Assembly (NCBI RefSeq): GCF_014636495.1
Contig: NZ_BMEM01000001.1
Coordinates: forward strand, 651,892 to 715,891
Length of the DNA stretch: 64,000 bases
Reading direction: 5' to 3'
DNA from: Ornithinimicrobium tianjinense
GTDB taxonomy: Bacteria; Actinomycetota; Actinomycetes; Actinomycetales; Dermatophilaceae
Part shown: piece after piece, positions 26,656 through 37,600 of the stretch
How positions within the stretch are numbered: the stretch's first letter is position 1
Layout of the letters: each line of letters starts with the position of its first letter
Position numbers and translations under genes: made by a program
The notes under the pieces: generated by a model
Databases searched by the model: none
The model's input: only the letters and a program-made list of their open reading frames with translations
What the model was told of the DNA's origin: nothing

Positions 26656-27666
26656 TTGCTCTCCCGACGCGACGTCGACGTCCCGTCCCTGGTCGCCGCG
26701 GCCAGGGACGGGAGTCCACGTGCCCTGGGGCGCCTGGTCAGCCTCGTCGAGAACGCCGACCCCGCGCTGCGGGAGGTGATGGCGACCCTGGCCCCGTATG
26801 CCGGTCGCGCGCGCGTGATCGGGCTGACCGGCAGCCCGGGGGTCGGCAAGTCGACGAGCACCTCGATGCTCGTGCGCGCCCTGCGTCGGCAGGGCCAGCG
26901 GGTGGGCGTGCTGGCCGTGGACCCGTCCAGCCCGTTCTCGGGCGGGGCGCTGCTCGGTGACCGCATCCGGCTCGTCGACCACGCCCTCGACGACGGGGTC
27001 TACATCCGCTCGATGGCCTCGCGGGGCCACCTCGGCGGCCTGGCCTGGGCGACGCCCCAGGCGCTGCGCGTGCTGGACGCGGCGGGCTTCGACGTCATCC
27101 TCGTCGAGACCGTCGGCGTCGGGCAGAGCGAGGTGGAGATCGCCGGGCTCGCCGACACGACCATCGTGCTGCTGGCCCCCGGGATGGGCGACGGCGTGCA
27201 GGCCGCCAAGGCCGGCATCCTCGAGGTCGGCGACGTCTTCGTGGTGAACAAGGCGGACCGGGACGGCGCGGACGCCACCGTCCGCGAGCTGCGCCACATG
27301 ATCTCGCTGGGCGACCGCACGCAGCCGCACCTGTGGCGCCCCCCGGTGCTCAAGACGGTCGCCGACCGCGACCAGGGGGTCGAGGACGTGCTCGAGGCGC
27401 TGGAGAAGCACCGCACCTGGATGGAGGAGCAGGGCGAGCTCGAGCGGCGCCGGCTGCTCCGGGCGAGCCGCGAGGTGGAGGCGATCGCGCTGGCCCAGCT
27501 GCGCTCGCGGATGAGCGGGCTGCACGGCGACGGGGTGCTGGCCGAGGCGGCGCGTCAGGTCAGCGAGGGACGCACCGACCCCTACTCCGCGGCCGACCGC
27601 GTCGTGGCGCAGCTGACCGACGACCCGACCCACCCGACCACCGCCACCGAGGAGGTGTCCCGATGA
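26656..27666 (+). CDS. meaB: Methylmalonyl-CoA mutase-associated GTPase MeaB (ArgK/MMAA family)
   Basis: P-loop GTPase that gates adenosylcobalamin delivery to, and protects, methylmalonyl-CoA mutase. The 336-residue product has the N-terminal helical part, Walker A IGLTGSPGVGKST (59-67 region), the family segment AVDPSSPFSGGALLGDRIRL, GHLGGLAWAT, DVILVETVGVGQSEVEIAG (Walker B/switch) and the base-recognition NKAD. TTG 26656 is taken as start because the family begins here; no better ATG or GTG is near. The last codon overlaps the next gene's ATG (ATGA at 27663). Confidence 0.93.
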   Translation: MLSRRDVDVPSLVAAARDGSPRALGRLVSLVENADPALREVMATLAPYAGRARVIGLTGSPGVGKSTSTSMLVRALRRQGQRVGVLAVDPSSPFSGGALLGDRIRLVDHALDDGVYIRSMASRGHLGGLAWATPQALRVLDAAGFDVILVETVGVGQSEVEIAGLADTTIVLLAPGMGDGVQAAKAGILEVGDVFVVNKADRDGADATVRELRHMISLGDRTQPHLWRPPVLKTVADRDQGVEDVLEALEKHRTWMEEQGELERRRLLRASREVEAIALAQLRSRMSGLHGDGVLAEAARQVSEGRTDPYSAADRVVAQLTDDPTHPTTATEEVSR

Positions 27667-28175
27667 GCGAGGCGACGGCATACACGGTCCGGACCCCGCA
27701 GATGGAGGACGTCGAGGGCTTCGCCCAGCTGCACGTGCGGGTCTGGCAGGAGACCTACCGCGGGATGATGGACGACGAGGCCCTCGACGCCATGACGGTC
27801 GAGTCGTTCCGGCCGATGTGGTACTCCGTCGCCAAGGCCTACGCCCAGGAGGCCGTGCCCGACGACGGGCGGGCGATCAAGCTCGCGCTGCTGGGGGAGG
27901 AGCCCGCGGGCTTCGCGATGGCGGGCCCGGCCCGCGAGGCGGAGGCCCCGAGCGAGCGGCAGCTGTGGTCGCTCAACGTGGCCCCGGAGCACCAGGGCAG
28001 CGGCATCGCGCAACGGCTCCTGGAGGAGGTCCTCGGCGAGGGACCGGCCTACCTGTGGGTGGCCCGGGGCAACGCGCGGGCGATCCGCTTCTACGAGCGC
28101 AACGGCTTCGCGCTCGACGGGACCTCGGACCTCCGTCCGGACGGCATGACCGAGCTGCGGATGGTGCGGGCGTAG
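27663..28175 (+). CDS. GNAT family N-acetyltransferase
   Basis: 170 residues with the GNAT fold. The pattern SLNVAPEHQGSGIAQRLLEE is the acetyl-CoA binding loop (Q/RxxGxG/A), followed by YLWVARGNARAIRFYERNGF, the family motif B. Acceptor substrate unknown. It overlaps meaB by four bases (ATGA), so its translation is probably coupled. Start ATG 27663 is fixed by this overlap. Confidence 0.88.
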   Translation: MSEATAYTVRTPQMEDVEGFAQLHVRVWQETYRGMMDDEALDAMTVESFRPMWYSVAKAYAQEAVPDDGRAIKLALLGEEPAGFAMAGPAREAEAPSERQLWSLNVAPEHQGSGIAQRLLEEVLGEGPAYLWVARGNARAIRFYERNGFALDGTSDLRPDGMTELRMVRA

Positions 28176-28212
28176 CCCCGGAGGCCGCCGCCAGAGCCTC
28201 ATATCGCGAGGG

Positions 28213-28227
28213 TAGAGTCGGCGACCG
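28213..28227 (+). promoter_or_regulatory. -10 box of the proline iminopeptidase gene
   Basis: TAGAGT (28213-28218) precedes GTG 28227 by eight bases, with no ribosome binding site, consistent with a leaderless or nearly leaderless transcript. Confidence 0.45.
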
Positions 28228-29207
28228 TGACCGAGCGACGCGGCTTCTACCCCGAGATCGAGCCCTACGACACCCTCATGCTCCCGGTGGGCGACGGGCA
28301 CGAGATCTACGTCGAGCAGTGCGGCAACCCCGAGGGCAAGCCGGTCGTCTTCGTCCACGGCGGCCCCGGCAGCGGGGTCTCGCCCACCCAGCGGCGGGTC
28401 TTCGACCCCGAGCGCTACCGCATCGTGCTCTTCGACCAGCGGATGGCCGGCCGCTCCACCCCGCACGCGTCGACGACGACCGACCCCGCCGTGTGGTCCA
28501 CCAACACCACCGCCCACCTGGTCGCGGACATGGAGAGGATCCGCGAGCACCTCGGCATCGAGCGCTGGCAGGTCTTCGGCGGGTCGTGGGGCTCCTGCCT
28601 CTCCCTCGCCTATGCCGAGGCTCATCCGGACCGGGTCACCGAGCTGGTGCTGCGCGGGATCTTCACGCTGCGCCGGCACGAGCTGGAGTGGATGTACGAG
28701 CGGGGCCACCTCGAGTTCGTCTACCCCGACCTGTGGGCCGAGTTCGTCGCGCCGGTCGCCCCCGAGCGCCGTCACGAGATGCAGGTCGCCTACCACGACC
28801 TCCTCTTCGACGAGGACCCCGCGGTCCACGTCCCGGCGGGTCAGGCGTGGAGCGGCTGGGAGTCGCGGGTCATCACCGTCCTCCCCGACGAGGAGGGCTT
28901 CCGCAAGGCCACCGAGCCGGCGCAGGCCGTCGCCTTCGCGCGGATCGAGAACCACTACTTCGTGCACGGTGGCTTCATGCGGGAGGGCCAGCTCCTGGCC
29001 CCCGAGGCGATCGCCAGGATCCGCCACATCCCCACCGTCATCGTGCAGGGGCGGCTGGACATGTGCACGCCGGCCCGGACCGCGTTCGACCTGGCCAGGG
29101 CGCTGCCCGAGGCCGAGTTCGTGCTCGTCCCGGACGCCGGTCACGCGTTCTCCGAGCCGGGGACGCTGGACGCCCTGGTGCGCGCGACGGACGCCTTCGC
29201 CGGCTGA
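28227..29207 (+). CDS. pip: Proline iminopeptidase
   Basis: Alpha/beta hydrolase that removes N-terminal proline from peptides. The 326-residue product shows the oxyanion loop FVHGGPGSGVSPTQRR (HGGPG 44-48), nucleophile elbow GGSWGS (Ser120), the specific LVLRGIFTLRRHELEWMYERG cap segment, the acid in GRLDMCTP and the catalytic His in VPDAGHAFSEPG. The usual DQRGCGRS signature reads DQRMAGRS here, a small deviation. Cytoplasmic, no signal peptide. Confidence 0.93.
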   Translation: MTERRGFYPEIEPYDTLMLPVGDGHEIYVEQCGNPEGKPVVFVHGGPGSGVSPTQRRVFDPERYRIVLFDQRMAGRSTPHASTTTDPAVWSTNTTAHLVADMERIREHLGIERWQVFGGSWGSCLSLAYAEAHPDRVTELVLRGIFTLRRHELEWMYERGHLEFVYPDLWAEFVAPVAPERRHEMQVAYHDLLFDEDPAVHVPAGQAWSGWESRVITVLPDEEGFRKATEPAQAVAFARIENHYFVHGGFMREGQLLAPEAIARIRHIPTVIVQGRLDMCTPARTAFDLARALPEAEFVLVPDAGHAFSEPGTLDALVRATDAFAG

Positions 29208-29271
29208 GCGCGGGGGTCGTGCCGGCCTTTCCTGGGAAGGTCCTGATTTGGCCGCCCGGGTGGGCGCACCC

Positions 29272-29284
29272 TACCGTCGTGGTA
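29272..29284 (+). promoter_or_regulatory. Promoter of the lipoprotein gene, leaderless type
   Basis: TACCGT (29272-29277) is followed by six bases and ATG 29284. TTGGCC (29248-29253) 18 bp upstream is a plausible -35. No ribosome binding site is present. Confidence 0.45.
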
Positions 29285-30393
29285 TGCAGTTCTCCCGCCT
29301 GACCGCTGTCGTCACCCTGTCCTCGGCCCTCCTCGTCACCGCCTGCACCGGCGCCCAGGACGGCTCTGACGGGGTCTCGACGACCTCCGCGTCGGGTGCG
29401 TCCGACACCGCGACGAGCACAGAGGGCACCGACGCCGGCGCCGCCACGAGCGCGCCCGCCGAGGACGACGCCGCCAGCACGACCACGGCGATGACGACCG
29501 ACGAGAGCGCCGCCGTCCTGAGCGTGGAGGAGGCGGAGCAGGTCGCGACGACCCTGCTCGCCAACCGCCAGAAGGCCTACACCACCTCGCAGCAGTGGAT
29601 CAAGAAGGCCCAGCAGAAGGCCTACATGAGCACCGCCAGGACCGCCGCGGCCGCTGAGGCCCGCCTCGCCCGCGCGCTGGACCAGAAGGTCGCCGCCGCC
29701 GAGGACCCGGGCGAGGCCAACGTGCTCGCCATCAGCCGCGAGGACGGCAAGCGTCCGATCTTCCTCTTCGTCCAGAGCGTCCCGAAGAGCGGCGTCCCGG
29801 TGCTCCACCTCATGGAGAGCCGCACGGGGGAGACGAAGGACTTCCGGATCATCTGGGAGGCCTCGATGCTGCCCGGCACCGAGATCCCGACCTTCGACCG
29901 TCGCTCGGTCGGCACGCCGGTGCTGCGCAGCGGCAAGGGTGACCTCGTGGAGGCACCCCGCGACGTGCTCAAGAAGCTGGCCGCCTTCATCAGCTACCCG
30001 CAGCCGGAGGACAAGCCGGACTACAAGACCAACGGCTACGCCGCGGCTGTCCGCAAGGCGGCGAGCAAGCAGGCCGACGCGGTCAGCGACCAGGCCTCCC
30101 TGCGCGAGAAGAACTGGCTGGTCAGCGAGGACACCAAGGTCCTGATGTTCGAGGACGGCTCCGCTCTGGTGCTGGGCGCCCTGCTGCGCGACACCACCTT
30201 CGACATCAAGGACAACGCGGTCCTCAACGCGCCGGACACCTTCCGGGTCTTCACCGACGACGGCGAGCTGACGGACCAGGCGGTGCTGCGCACCTCCGTG
30301 TTCGTCGCGATGCGCGTGCCCAGCAAGGAGACGGGCGGCGAGCCCGTCCTGCTGGCCGCGCGCGAGCAGCTCGTCGACGCCTGGGGCTCCTGA
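29284..30393 (+). CDS. Predicted lipoprotein of unknown function
   Basis: 369 residues. A signal peptide (MQFSRLTAVVTLSSALL) ends in the lipobox LVTAC with Cys21, so the mature protein should be lipid-anchored on the outer face of the membrane. It is followed by about 60 residues rich in Ser, Thr, Ala, Asp and Glu, probably disordered, and then a soluble domain of about 270 residues with mixed alpha/beta character and no recognised catalytic motif. Similar long lipoproteins with DUF8094-like domains exist in Actinobacteria, but I cannot confirm that assignment. Confidence 0.85.
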   Translation: MQFSRLTAVVTLSSALLVTACTGAQDGSDGVSTTSASGASDTATSTEGTDAGAATSAPAEDDAASTTTAMTTDESAAVLSVEEAEQVATTLLANRQKAYTTSQQWIKKAQQKAYMSTARTAAAAEARLARALDQKVAAAEDPGEANVLAISREDGKRPIFLFVQSVPKSGVPVLHLMESRTGETKDFRIIWEASMLPGTEIPTFDRRSVGTPVLRSGKGDLVEAPRDVLKKLAAFISYPQPEDKPDYKTNGYAAAVRKAASKQADAVSDQASLREKNWLVSEDTKVLMFEDGSALVLGALLRDTTFDIKDNAVLNAPDTFRVFTDDGELTDQAVLRTSVFVAMRVPSKETGGEPVLLAAREQLVDAWGS

Positions 30394-30399
30394 CGGTCG

Positions 30400-30428
30400 T
30401 GCCGTCCCCGTGAGGGGCACGGCATACC
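30400..30428 (+). terminator. Hairpin terminator after the lipoprotein gene
   Basis: Arms 30400-30409 and 30414-30424 form a CCCC/GGGG and TGCCG/CGGCA stem around a GTGA loop. The right arm continues into one perfect CGGCATACC copy (30420-30428). Confidence 0.6.
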
Positions 30429-30469
30429 CTGGGACACCGGACCGCACACCACCGCCTGCAAGGAGCACC

Positions 30470-31513
30470 ATGTCCCAGCAGCCCTTCACCCCCGCCGCCC
30501 TGCGCGGCGCCGTCGACCTGTCCGTGCTGCGCCGCAGCGCGGGCGGCAGGGGAGCCGGTATGCCGAGCACGCCCGCCCCGGGCGGCGCGCCCCAGTCCGG
30601 ACCCGCTGCCGGCGGTGCGGGCGGGTACGCGTCCGGGGGAGCCGTTCCCGGTCGGGCCGGAGCCCTGGTGCACGCGAGCGACGCGACCTTCGAGTCGGTC
30701 GTCAACGCGAGCATGGGCACCCCGATCGTCCTGGTCCTGTGGACCCCGCAGCTGCCGGAGTCGGTGCAGCACCTCAACGACCTCGTCGGCCTCGTCGCCG
30801 ACAAGGACGGACGCTTCCAGGTCGTCGGCGTCGACCTCGGCGAGAACCCCGGCATCATGCAGGCCCTGACGCCGATCCTGCAGCAGTCCTTCGGGCAGGT
30901 CACCGCACTGCCCGTCGTGATGGGGCTCATGGGCGGGCAGCCGATGCCCTTCTACCTCGGAGTGCAGGACCTCGCGCAGGTGGGTCAGCTGCTGGACACC
31001 TTCCTGCAGGCCGCGGTGACCAACGGGGTCACCGGACGGGTCACGCTGGACGGGGTCGGCAGCGAGGGCGAGGACGGGGAGGGCGAGGAGGCGGCCGAGC
31101 TTCCGCCGTTGCACCAGCAGGCCTACGACGCCATCGACGCGGGTGACTGGGCCGGCGCGATCAGCGCCTACGAGCAGGCGCTCGCGCAGGACCCCTCCGA
31201 CGAGATGGCCCGCCTCGGCCTGGGGCAGGTGCGGCTCCTGGAGCGCACGAGCTCGCTCGACCTCGCGGCCGTCCGCGCCGCCGCAGCGGCCGACCCCAAG
31301 GACGTCGACGCCCAGATCGCGGCGGCCGACGTGGACCTCGTCGGCGGTCATGTCGAGGACGGCTTCCTGCGGCTCGTGGACACCGTGCGCGTCACCAGCG
31401 GTGACGACCGCGACCGGGCCCGCACCCACCTCCTCGAGCTCTTCGACGTCATCGGCGCCCACGACCCCCGCGTCCAGAAGGCGCGCGGGTCGCTGATGAG
31501 CGCCCTCTTCTGA
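30470..31513 (+). CDS. CnoX/YbbN-like thioredoxin-fold protein with TPR region
   Basis: 347 residues: a Gly/Pro/Ala-rich N-terminus (about 1-65), a thioredoxin fold (about 70-185) and a C-terminal tetratricopeptide-like helical part (about 205-347, including YDAIDAGDWAGAISAYEQAL). The active-site CxxC is replaced by LWTPQLPES, so it has no redox centre, as in other actinobacterial YbbN-type proteins that act as chaperone holdases. ATG 30470 has AAGGAG upstream. It contains one GGTATGCCG (30557), coding Gly-Met-Pro. Confidence 0.88.
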   Translation: MSQQPFTPAALRGAVDLSVLRRSAGGRGAGMPSTPAPGGAPQSGPAAGGAGGYASGGAVPGRAGALVHASDATFESVVNASMGTPIVLVLWTPQLPESVQHLNDLVGLVADKDGRFQVVGVDLGENPGIMQALTPILQQSFGQVTALPVVMGLMGGQPMPFYLGVQDLAQVGQLLDTFLQAAVTNGVTGRVTLDGVGSEGEDGEGEEAAELPPLHQQAYDAIDAGDWAGAISAYEQALAQDPSDEMARLGLGQVRLLERTSSLDLAAVRAAAAADPKDVDAQIAAADVDLVGGHVEDGFLRLVDTVRVTSGDDRDRARTHLLELFDVIGAHDPRVQKARGSLMSALF

Positions 31514-31616
31514 CGACCTGCGGGTCGCCGGGTCAACGGTCCTGGCGACCGGTCGCGCCAGCCGCGGCCACCCGAGCGTCGCTCCAGGCACCCCCGCGCC
31601 AACCCGTCCCGGCGCC

Positions 31617-31676
31617 ACGCCGACACGGACCGGCCCCAGAGTTCACGTGAACGCTGGGGCCGGTGCTCGTCGGCGT
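31617..31676. terminator. Bidirectional terminator between cnoX-like and the fusion gene
   Basis: A 60-bp inverted repeat centred on ACGT (left arm ACGCCGAC...ACCGGCCCCA, right arm TGGGGCCGGT...GTCGGCGT) with minor bulges. It lies between two convergent genes and ends 7 bases before the stop codon of the fusion gene on the minus strand. Confidence 0.75.
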
Positions 31677-31683
31677 GTCGCCG

Positions 31684-34600
31684 TCACTCAGTCCTGAGCG
31701 CGGCGTCCACCACCTGCTGGGCCTCGGCCTGGACCTGCGCGAGGTGCTCGGGGCCGCGGAAGGACTCGGCGTAGATCTTGTAGACGTCCTCCGTGCCGGA
31801 CGGCCGCGCCGCGAACCAGGCGGACTCGGTCGTGACCTTCAGGCCCCCGATCGCTGCGCCGTTGCCCGGCGCCTCGGTGAGGACGGCGGTGATCGGCTCG
31901 CCGGCCAGCTCGGTGGCCGAGACGTCGGAGGCCGAGAGCTTCTTCAGCGCCGCCTTCTGGGCCCGGTCGGCCGGTGCGTCGACCCGGGCGTAGGCCACCT
32001 CGCCACCCTCGGCGTAGCGCTCGACCAGCTCGGCATACCGCTGCGAGGGCGTCCGTCCGGTCGTGGCGATGATCTCGGAAGCCAGCAGCGCCAGGATGAT
32101 CCCGTCCTTGTCCGTCGACCAGACCGACCCGTCCCGGCACAGGAACGAGGCTCCTGCGGACTCCTCGCCGCCGAAGGCGATCGAGCCGTCGAGCAGGCCG
32201 GGCACGAACCACTTGAACCCGACCGGGACCTCGATCAGCTCGCGTCCCAGCCCCTCGGCCACCCGGTCGATGAGCGAGGACGACACGAGGGTCTTGCCGA
32301 TCGCCGTGTCCTCGGGCCAGTCGGGGCGCGCCCCGCCGTAGAGGTAGTCGATCGCCACGGCGAGGTAGTGGTTGGGGTTCATCAGCCCGCCGTCCGGGGT
32401 GACGATCCCGTGACGGTCAGCGTCCGCGTCGTTGCCCGTCGCGACGTCGTAGGCGCCCGCCCCGGCACCCTGCACGGTCTCGATGAGCGAGGCCATGGCG
32501 TCGGGGGAGGAGCAGTCCATCCGGATCTTGCCGTCCCAGTCCAGCGTCATGAAGCGCCAGGTCGGGTCGACGTCGGGGTTGACGACGGTGAGGTTGAGGT
32601 CGTGCTCGTCGGCGATCGCCTGCCAGTAGTCCACGGCGGCCCCGCCGAGCGGGTCGGCACCGATGCGCACACCGGCGCGACGGATGGCCTCGACGTCGAT
32701 GACGCGGGGCAGCGCCCGGACGTACTCACCCATGAAGTCGTAGCGTCCGGCGGCGGCGAGCGCCTCGTCGAACGCCACCCGCCGCACGTCGGCCAGACCG
32801 CCGCGCATGAGCTCGTTGGCCCGGTCGGCGATCCACCCGGTCGCGTCGGTGTCGGCCGGCCCGCCGTGCGGCGGGTTGTACTTGAAGCCGCCGTCGCGGG
32901 GCGGGTTGTGCGAGGGGGTGACGACGATGCCGTCCGCCTCGCCGACCCTGTCCTTGCCGTCGGTCTCCCGGTTGTGCGCGAGGATCGCCCTGGAGACCGC
33001 CGGCGTGGGCGTGTAGCCGTCGCCGGAGTCGACCCGCACGTCCACGCCGTTGGCCACCAGCACCTCCAGGGCGCTGCGCCAGGCCGGCTCGGAGAGCGCA
33101 TGCGTGTCGCGCCCCAGGAACAGCGGCCCGTCGGTGCCCTGCTCGCGGCGGTAGTCGCAGATCGCCTGCGTGGTCGCCAGGATGTGGTGCTCGTTGAACG
33201 CAGTGTCGAGCGAGCTGCCGCGGTGGCCGGACGTGCCGAAGGCCACCTGCTGGTCGACGTCGTCGGGGTCGGGCACGCGCTCGTGGTATGCCGTGAGCAG
33301 CGCCTCGACGTCGACCAGGTCCGCGTCCTGGGCCGGCTGCCCGGCCCGGGGGTGGCGACCCGGTGTCGCCTCGACGGCGGCCTCGGCGTCGCTGACCGGG
33401 GCCTCGCTGACCTCGGTGTCGCCGACCTCGGCCACCTCGGTGGCCACGACCGCTTCGGCCACAGGCTCCGGCTCGGGGTCGGGCACCAGCCACACCGCGC
33501 CCATCGGCGGGACGGTCACCAGCGCGGAGAACGGCTGGTGCTGGTGGGCGTAGTCGTGCGCCTGGACGTGGCCCATGTTGCCCACACCCGAACCGCCGTA
33601 GACCTGCGCGTCGGTGTTGAGCACCTCGCGCCAGCGGCCGCCGTAGGGCAGACCGACGTGCACGCGCTCCTGGGTGATGCCGCTGAAGTTGACGACCACC
33701 GCGACGACCGGGCGCAGCCCGTCGGCGCCCTCGTTGCCCCACCGCAGGTAGGAGTAGAGGTTCTGGGCGGCGGCGTTGGCGTCGAGCCAGGCGAAACCGT
33801 CCTTGTGGTGGTCGATCTGCCAGAGGGCGGGGTGCTCGGCATACAGGCGGTTGAGGTCCCGCACGAGACGCTGGACACCGGCGTGCCCGGGCTGCTCGGT
33901 GAGCTCCCACTGCAACGTGCCGCCGTCGGCCCACTCACGGGCCTGCGCGAACTCGCTGCCCATGAAGAGCAGCTGCTTGCCCGGGTGGCTCCACTGGTAG
34001 GCCAGGAAGGCCCGGAGCGTCGCGAACTTCTGCCAGGCGTCGCCGGCCATCTTGCGCACGAGCGAGCCCTTGCCGTGCACGACCTCGTCGTGGCTGATCG
34101 GCAGGATGTACTTCTCCGAGAACGCGTAGACCAGCGAGAACGTGATCGCGTGGTGGTGGGCCGAGCGCAGGAGCGGGTCGTGCGCGAGGTAGCCGAGGGT
34201 GTCGTGCATCCACCCCATGTTCCACTTGTAGCCGAACCCGAGCCCGCCGTCGTGGACGTCCTTGGTCACGCCCGGCCACGACGTCGACTCCTCGGCGATC
34301 ATCACGATGCCGGGGTTGCGGCGGTAGGCCGTCGCGTTGGTCTCCTGCAGGAGCGAGACGGCCTCGAGGTTCTCGCGACCGCCGTGCTTGTTGGGGATCC
34401 ACTGGCCGGGGCCGCGGGAGTAGTCGAGGTAGAGCATCGAGGCGACGCCGTCGACGCGCAGACCGTCGGCGTGGAACTCCTCCAGCCAGTAGCTGGCGTT
34501 GGCCACGAGGAAGTTGCGGACCTCCGGCCGGCCGTAGTCGAAGATGTAGGAGCCCCACTCCGGGTGCCAGCCCTTGCGGGGGTCCGGGTGCTCGTAGATC

Positions 34601-37600
34601 GGCGTCCCGTCGAACCGGGCGAGCGCCCAGGGGTCGGTCGCGAAGTGCCCGGGGACCCAGTCGAGGATGACGCCGATGCCGGCGCGGTGCATGCGGTCGA
34701 TGAGGTAGCGCAGGCCGTCCTCGTGCCCGAACCGGCTGTCGGCGGCGTAGTAGCCGGTGACGTGGTAGCCCCAGGACGGTCCGTAGGGGTGCTGCATGAC
34801 CGGCATGAACTCCACGTGGGTGAAGCCCATCTGCTGGACGTAGCTGACGAGCTCCTCGGCCAGCTGCTCGTAGCCCAGGCCCTCGCGCCACGAGCCGAGG
34901 TGCACCTCGTAGATGCTCATCGGGCCGTGGTGGACGTCGGTGGCGGCCCGGCGCTCCATCCACTCCTGGTCCTGCCACCGGTGCGAGGACACGGTGACGA
35001 CGGAGTTGTTGAACGGCGGGACCTCGGTGGCCCGGGCCATCGGGTCGGCCTTGGCCCGGCGGATGCTGTCCGGGCCGGTGATGTCGTACTTGTAGTGCGC
35101 GCCGGCGCCGACGCCGGGCACGAAGATCTCCCAGACGCCCGACGGCTCGTGCACGCGCAGCGCGTGGGACGCGCCGTCCCACCCGTTGAACTCGCCGACG
35201 ACGTGGACCGCGAGCGCGTTGGGCGCCCACACCGCGAAGCGGGTGCCCGGCACCTCGCCCATCTCGTCGCGCACGGTCATCACGTGCGACCCGAGGATCG
35301 TCCAGAGCTCCTCGTGGCGACCCTCGGCGATCAGCTCGAGGTCGTGCTCGGCGATCGTCGGCGCGTGCCGGTAGGCCTCGTCGACGAGCTGGTCCTGCCC
35401 GCGCTCGCGCACCCTCAGCCGGTAGGTCGGCACGGACTCCAGCGGCACCACGGTGACCCAGATGCCCCCGGTCTCCGGCGACATCGGGAACTCGCTGCCG
35501 TCCGGCAGGACCACCGTCACCGCGTCGGCCGCCGGCCGCACCGTCCGGACCGTCACGTGACCCTGGTGGGCGTGCGCGCCGAGGACGGTGTGCGGGTTGC
35601 TGTGCAGGCCGTAGACGACGTCCGTCGCCTCCTCGAGGTCGAGGGGCAGGGTATGCGGTGCGGCCGGGGCCGCGGGCGCGTCCAGGAGGGCCCGCTCGAC
35701 GGGGCCGGACGTCCACGGCCCGCTGACCACCTCGCCGGTGACCACGGCGGGGGAGGACAGCGCGTCGTCCCAGGCGCGGTCGCGCTCGACCTCGGGGTCG
35801 ACCGCCTCCCAGCCCTCGGCGCGCGGTGCCAGCCCGCTCGCCGCCACGTGGGCCGAGCCGGAGAGGACGGCGGGAGGGTTCGCGTCGACGGAGGGCTGCG
35901 GCTCCTCGCCGCCGCCGGTCGGCAGGCCGGCCGCTGCGGCGCTCGCGGTGTCCGGCCGGAGCGCGCGAGTCATCTCCGCGGGCGGCGGCACTGGGGCGTG
36001 GGGCGCGCTGCCGCTGGCCGGGCGGCGGGAGGCGTGGACGGGGGTGAACGTCGAGGGGACGACCTCCTCATCCTTCTCCACCACGTCGTCGTCGGGCTCG
36101 CCGAGTGCCGCCAGCATCTCGTGCGGGGCCTGCACCGGGGCGTGCGGGTAGACGCCGCCCGCGGACGGGTAGCCGTGCGCGGCCGTCGCGTAGTCGGTGA
36201 GGTGATCGTGCTGCTCGGGCGCGGGCTCGGTGTCGGGCTCGGGCTGGGTGTCGTGCTCGGACTGGGTGTCGGGCTCGGGCACCGGGGTCGCGGCATACTC
36301 CTCGGGCGCAGCCTCGGCGACCACGCGACCCTCCTCGTCGGCGAGAGAGGCGGCGCCGTCCCCGACGTCCTGCACCCCCACGCCGAAGTCGGCGGCGACG
36401 GGGGTGTGGTGCTGCTCGTCCCCTTGCTCGTCCCCCTGCCCGTCATGAGACTGCGGCTCGTCCGCGCGGTGGCGGCCCGGCGCGGTCGGCGAGGGCACGA
36501 AGGGGCCGTCGGCGGACAGGTGGCGGCCGGAGCGACCGCCGGTGATCAGCCGCTGGACGGCGCCGACCGGGATCGGCATCCAGTCCGGGCGGTTGCGCGC
36601 CTCGTAGACGACCTCGTAGAGAGCCTTGTCGAGCTCGAGAGCATCGAGGACCTGACGGCGCTCGACCGCGTCCAGGTCGTCACCGCTCGCGGCGGCGTAC
36701 CCCTCCAGGAAGGCGGCGCGGGCGGCGGTCGACCAGTCGTCGCGCTCGCCCCCGCCCTCGTGGGAGACCGTGGCGGCGGCGTAGTCGAAGGAGCGGAGCA
36801 TCCCCGCGACGTCGCGCAGGGCGAGGTCGGGGGCCGTGCGCTCCTCGAGCGGGCGCAGCGGCTCGCCCTCGAAGTCCAGCAGCACCCACCCGCGGCCCGG
36901 CACGTCGAGCACCTGACCGAGGTGGAAGTCTCCGTGCACCCGCTGGAGGGGCGGCAGGTCCAGGTCGTCGAGCTCGGCATAGACGCGCTCCACGTCCTCG
37001 CGGTAGGTCTCCAGCTCGGGGACCTCGGCGTAGGCGTCCTCGGCGCGGCGACGCATCTGGTCGACGAGCGAGGACCGGGCGTCGACGTCGGCGGCTCCCG
37101 ACCCGAAGGCCTCGCGCAGCACGCCGTGGACCGTCGCGGTCGCGGCCCCGAGGGCGCGGGCGCGCTCGGCGAAGTCCTCACCGGACCTCGCCGCCTCGAG
37201 GGCGGTGCGCCAGGCGTCGAGGGTGTCGGGCAGGAACTCCTGGGCGAACGCCAGGTGCCCCCGGGCCTCGGTGTCGTCGTCGAGGGGCCAGCGTCCCTCG
37301 ACATACCCGATCGGGCCCGGGACGAGACGGTTGCCGGTGCGGCCGACGGCGCTGCCGACGGTCACCTCCGGGTTGTCACCCGGCTGCAGCACCCGGAAGA
37401 CCTTGATGATGACCGGGCGGGTCTCGCCGAAGGCCTCCACGATGATCGAGGTGTTCGACTGCTCGCCGCTGAGCACCCGCGAGGAGCGCAGGGCGGGAGC
37501 GGTGCCGCCGGCGACGATGCGCCGGGCCCTGGCCGAGGGGACCTCGTGCTCGGCATACATCTCCTGCAGGAGCGTCTGGGCGAAGACGGGGTCGTGCGTC

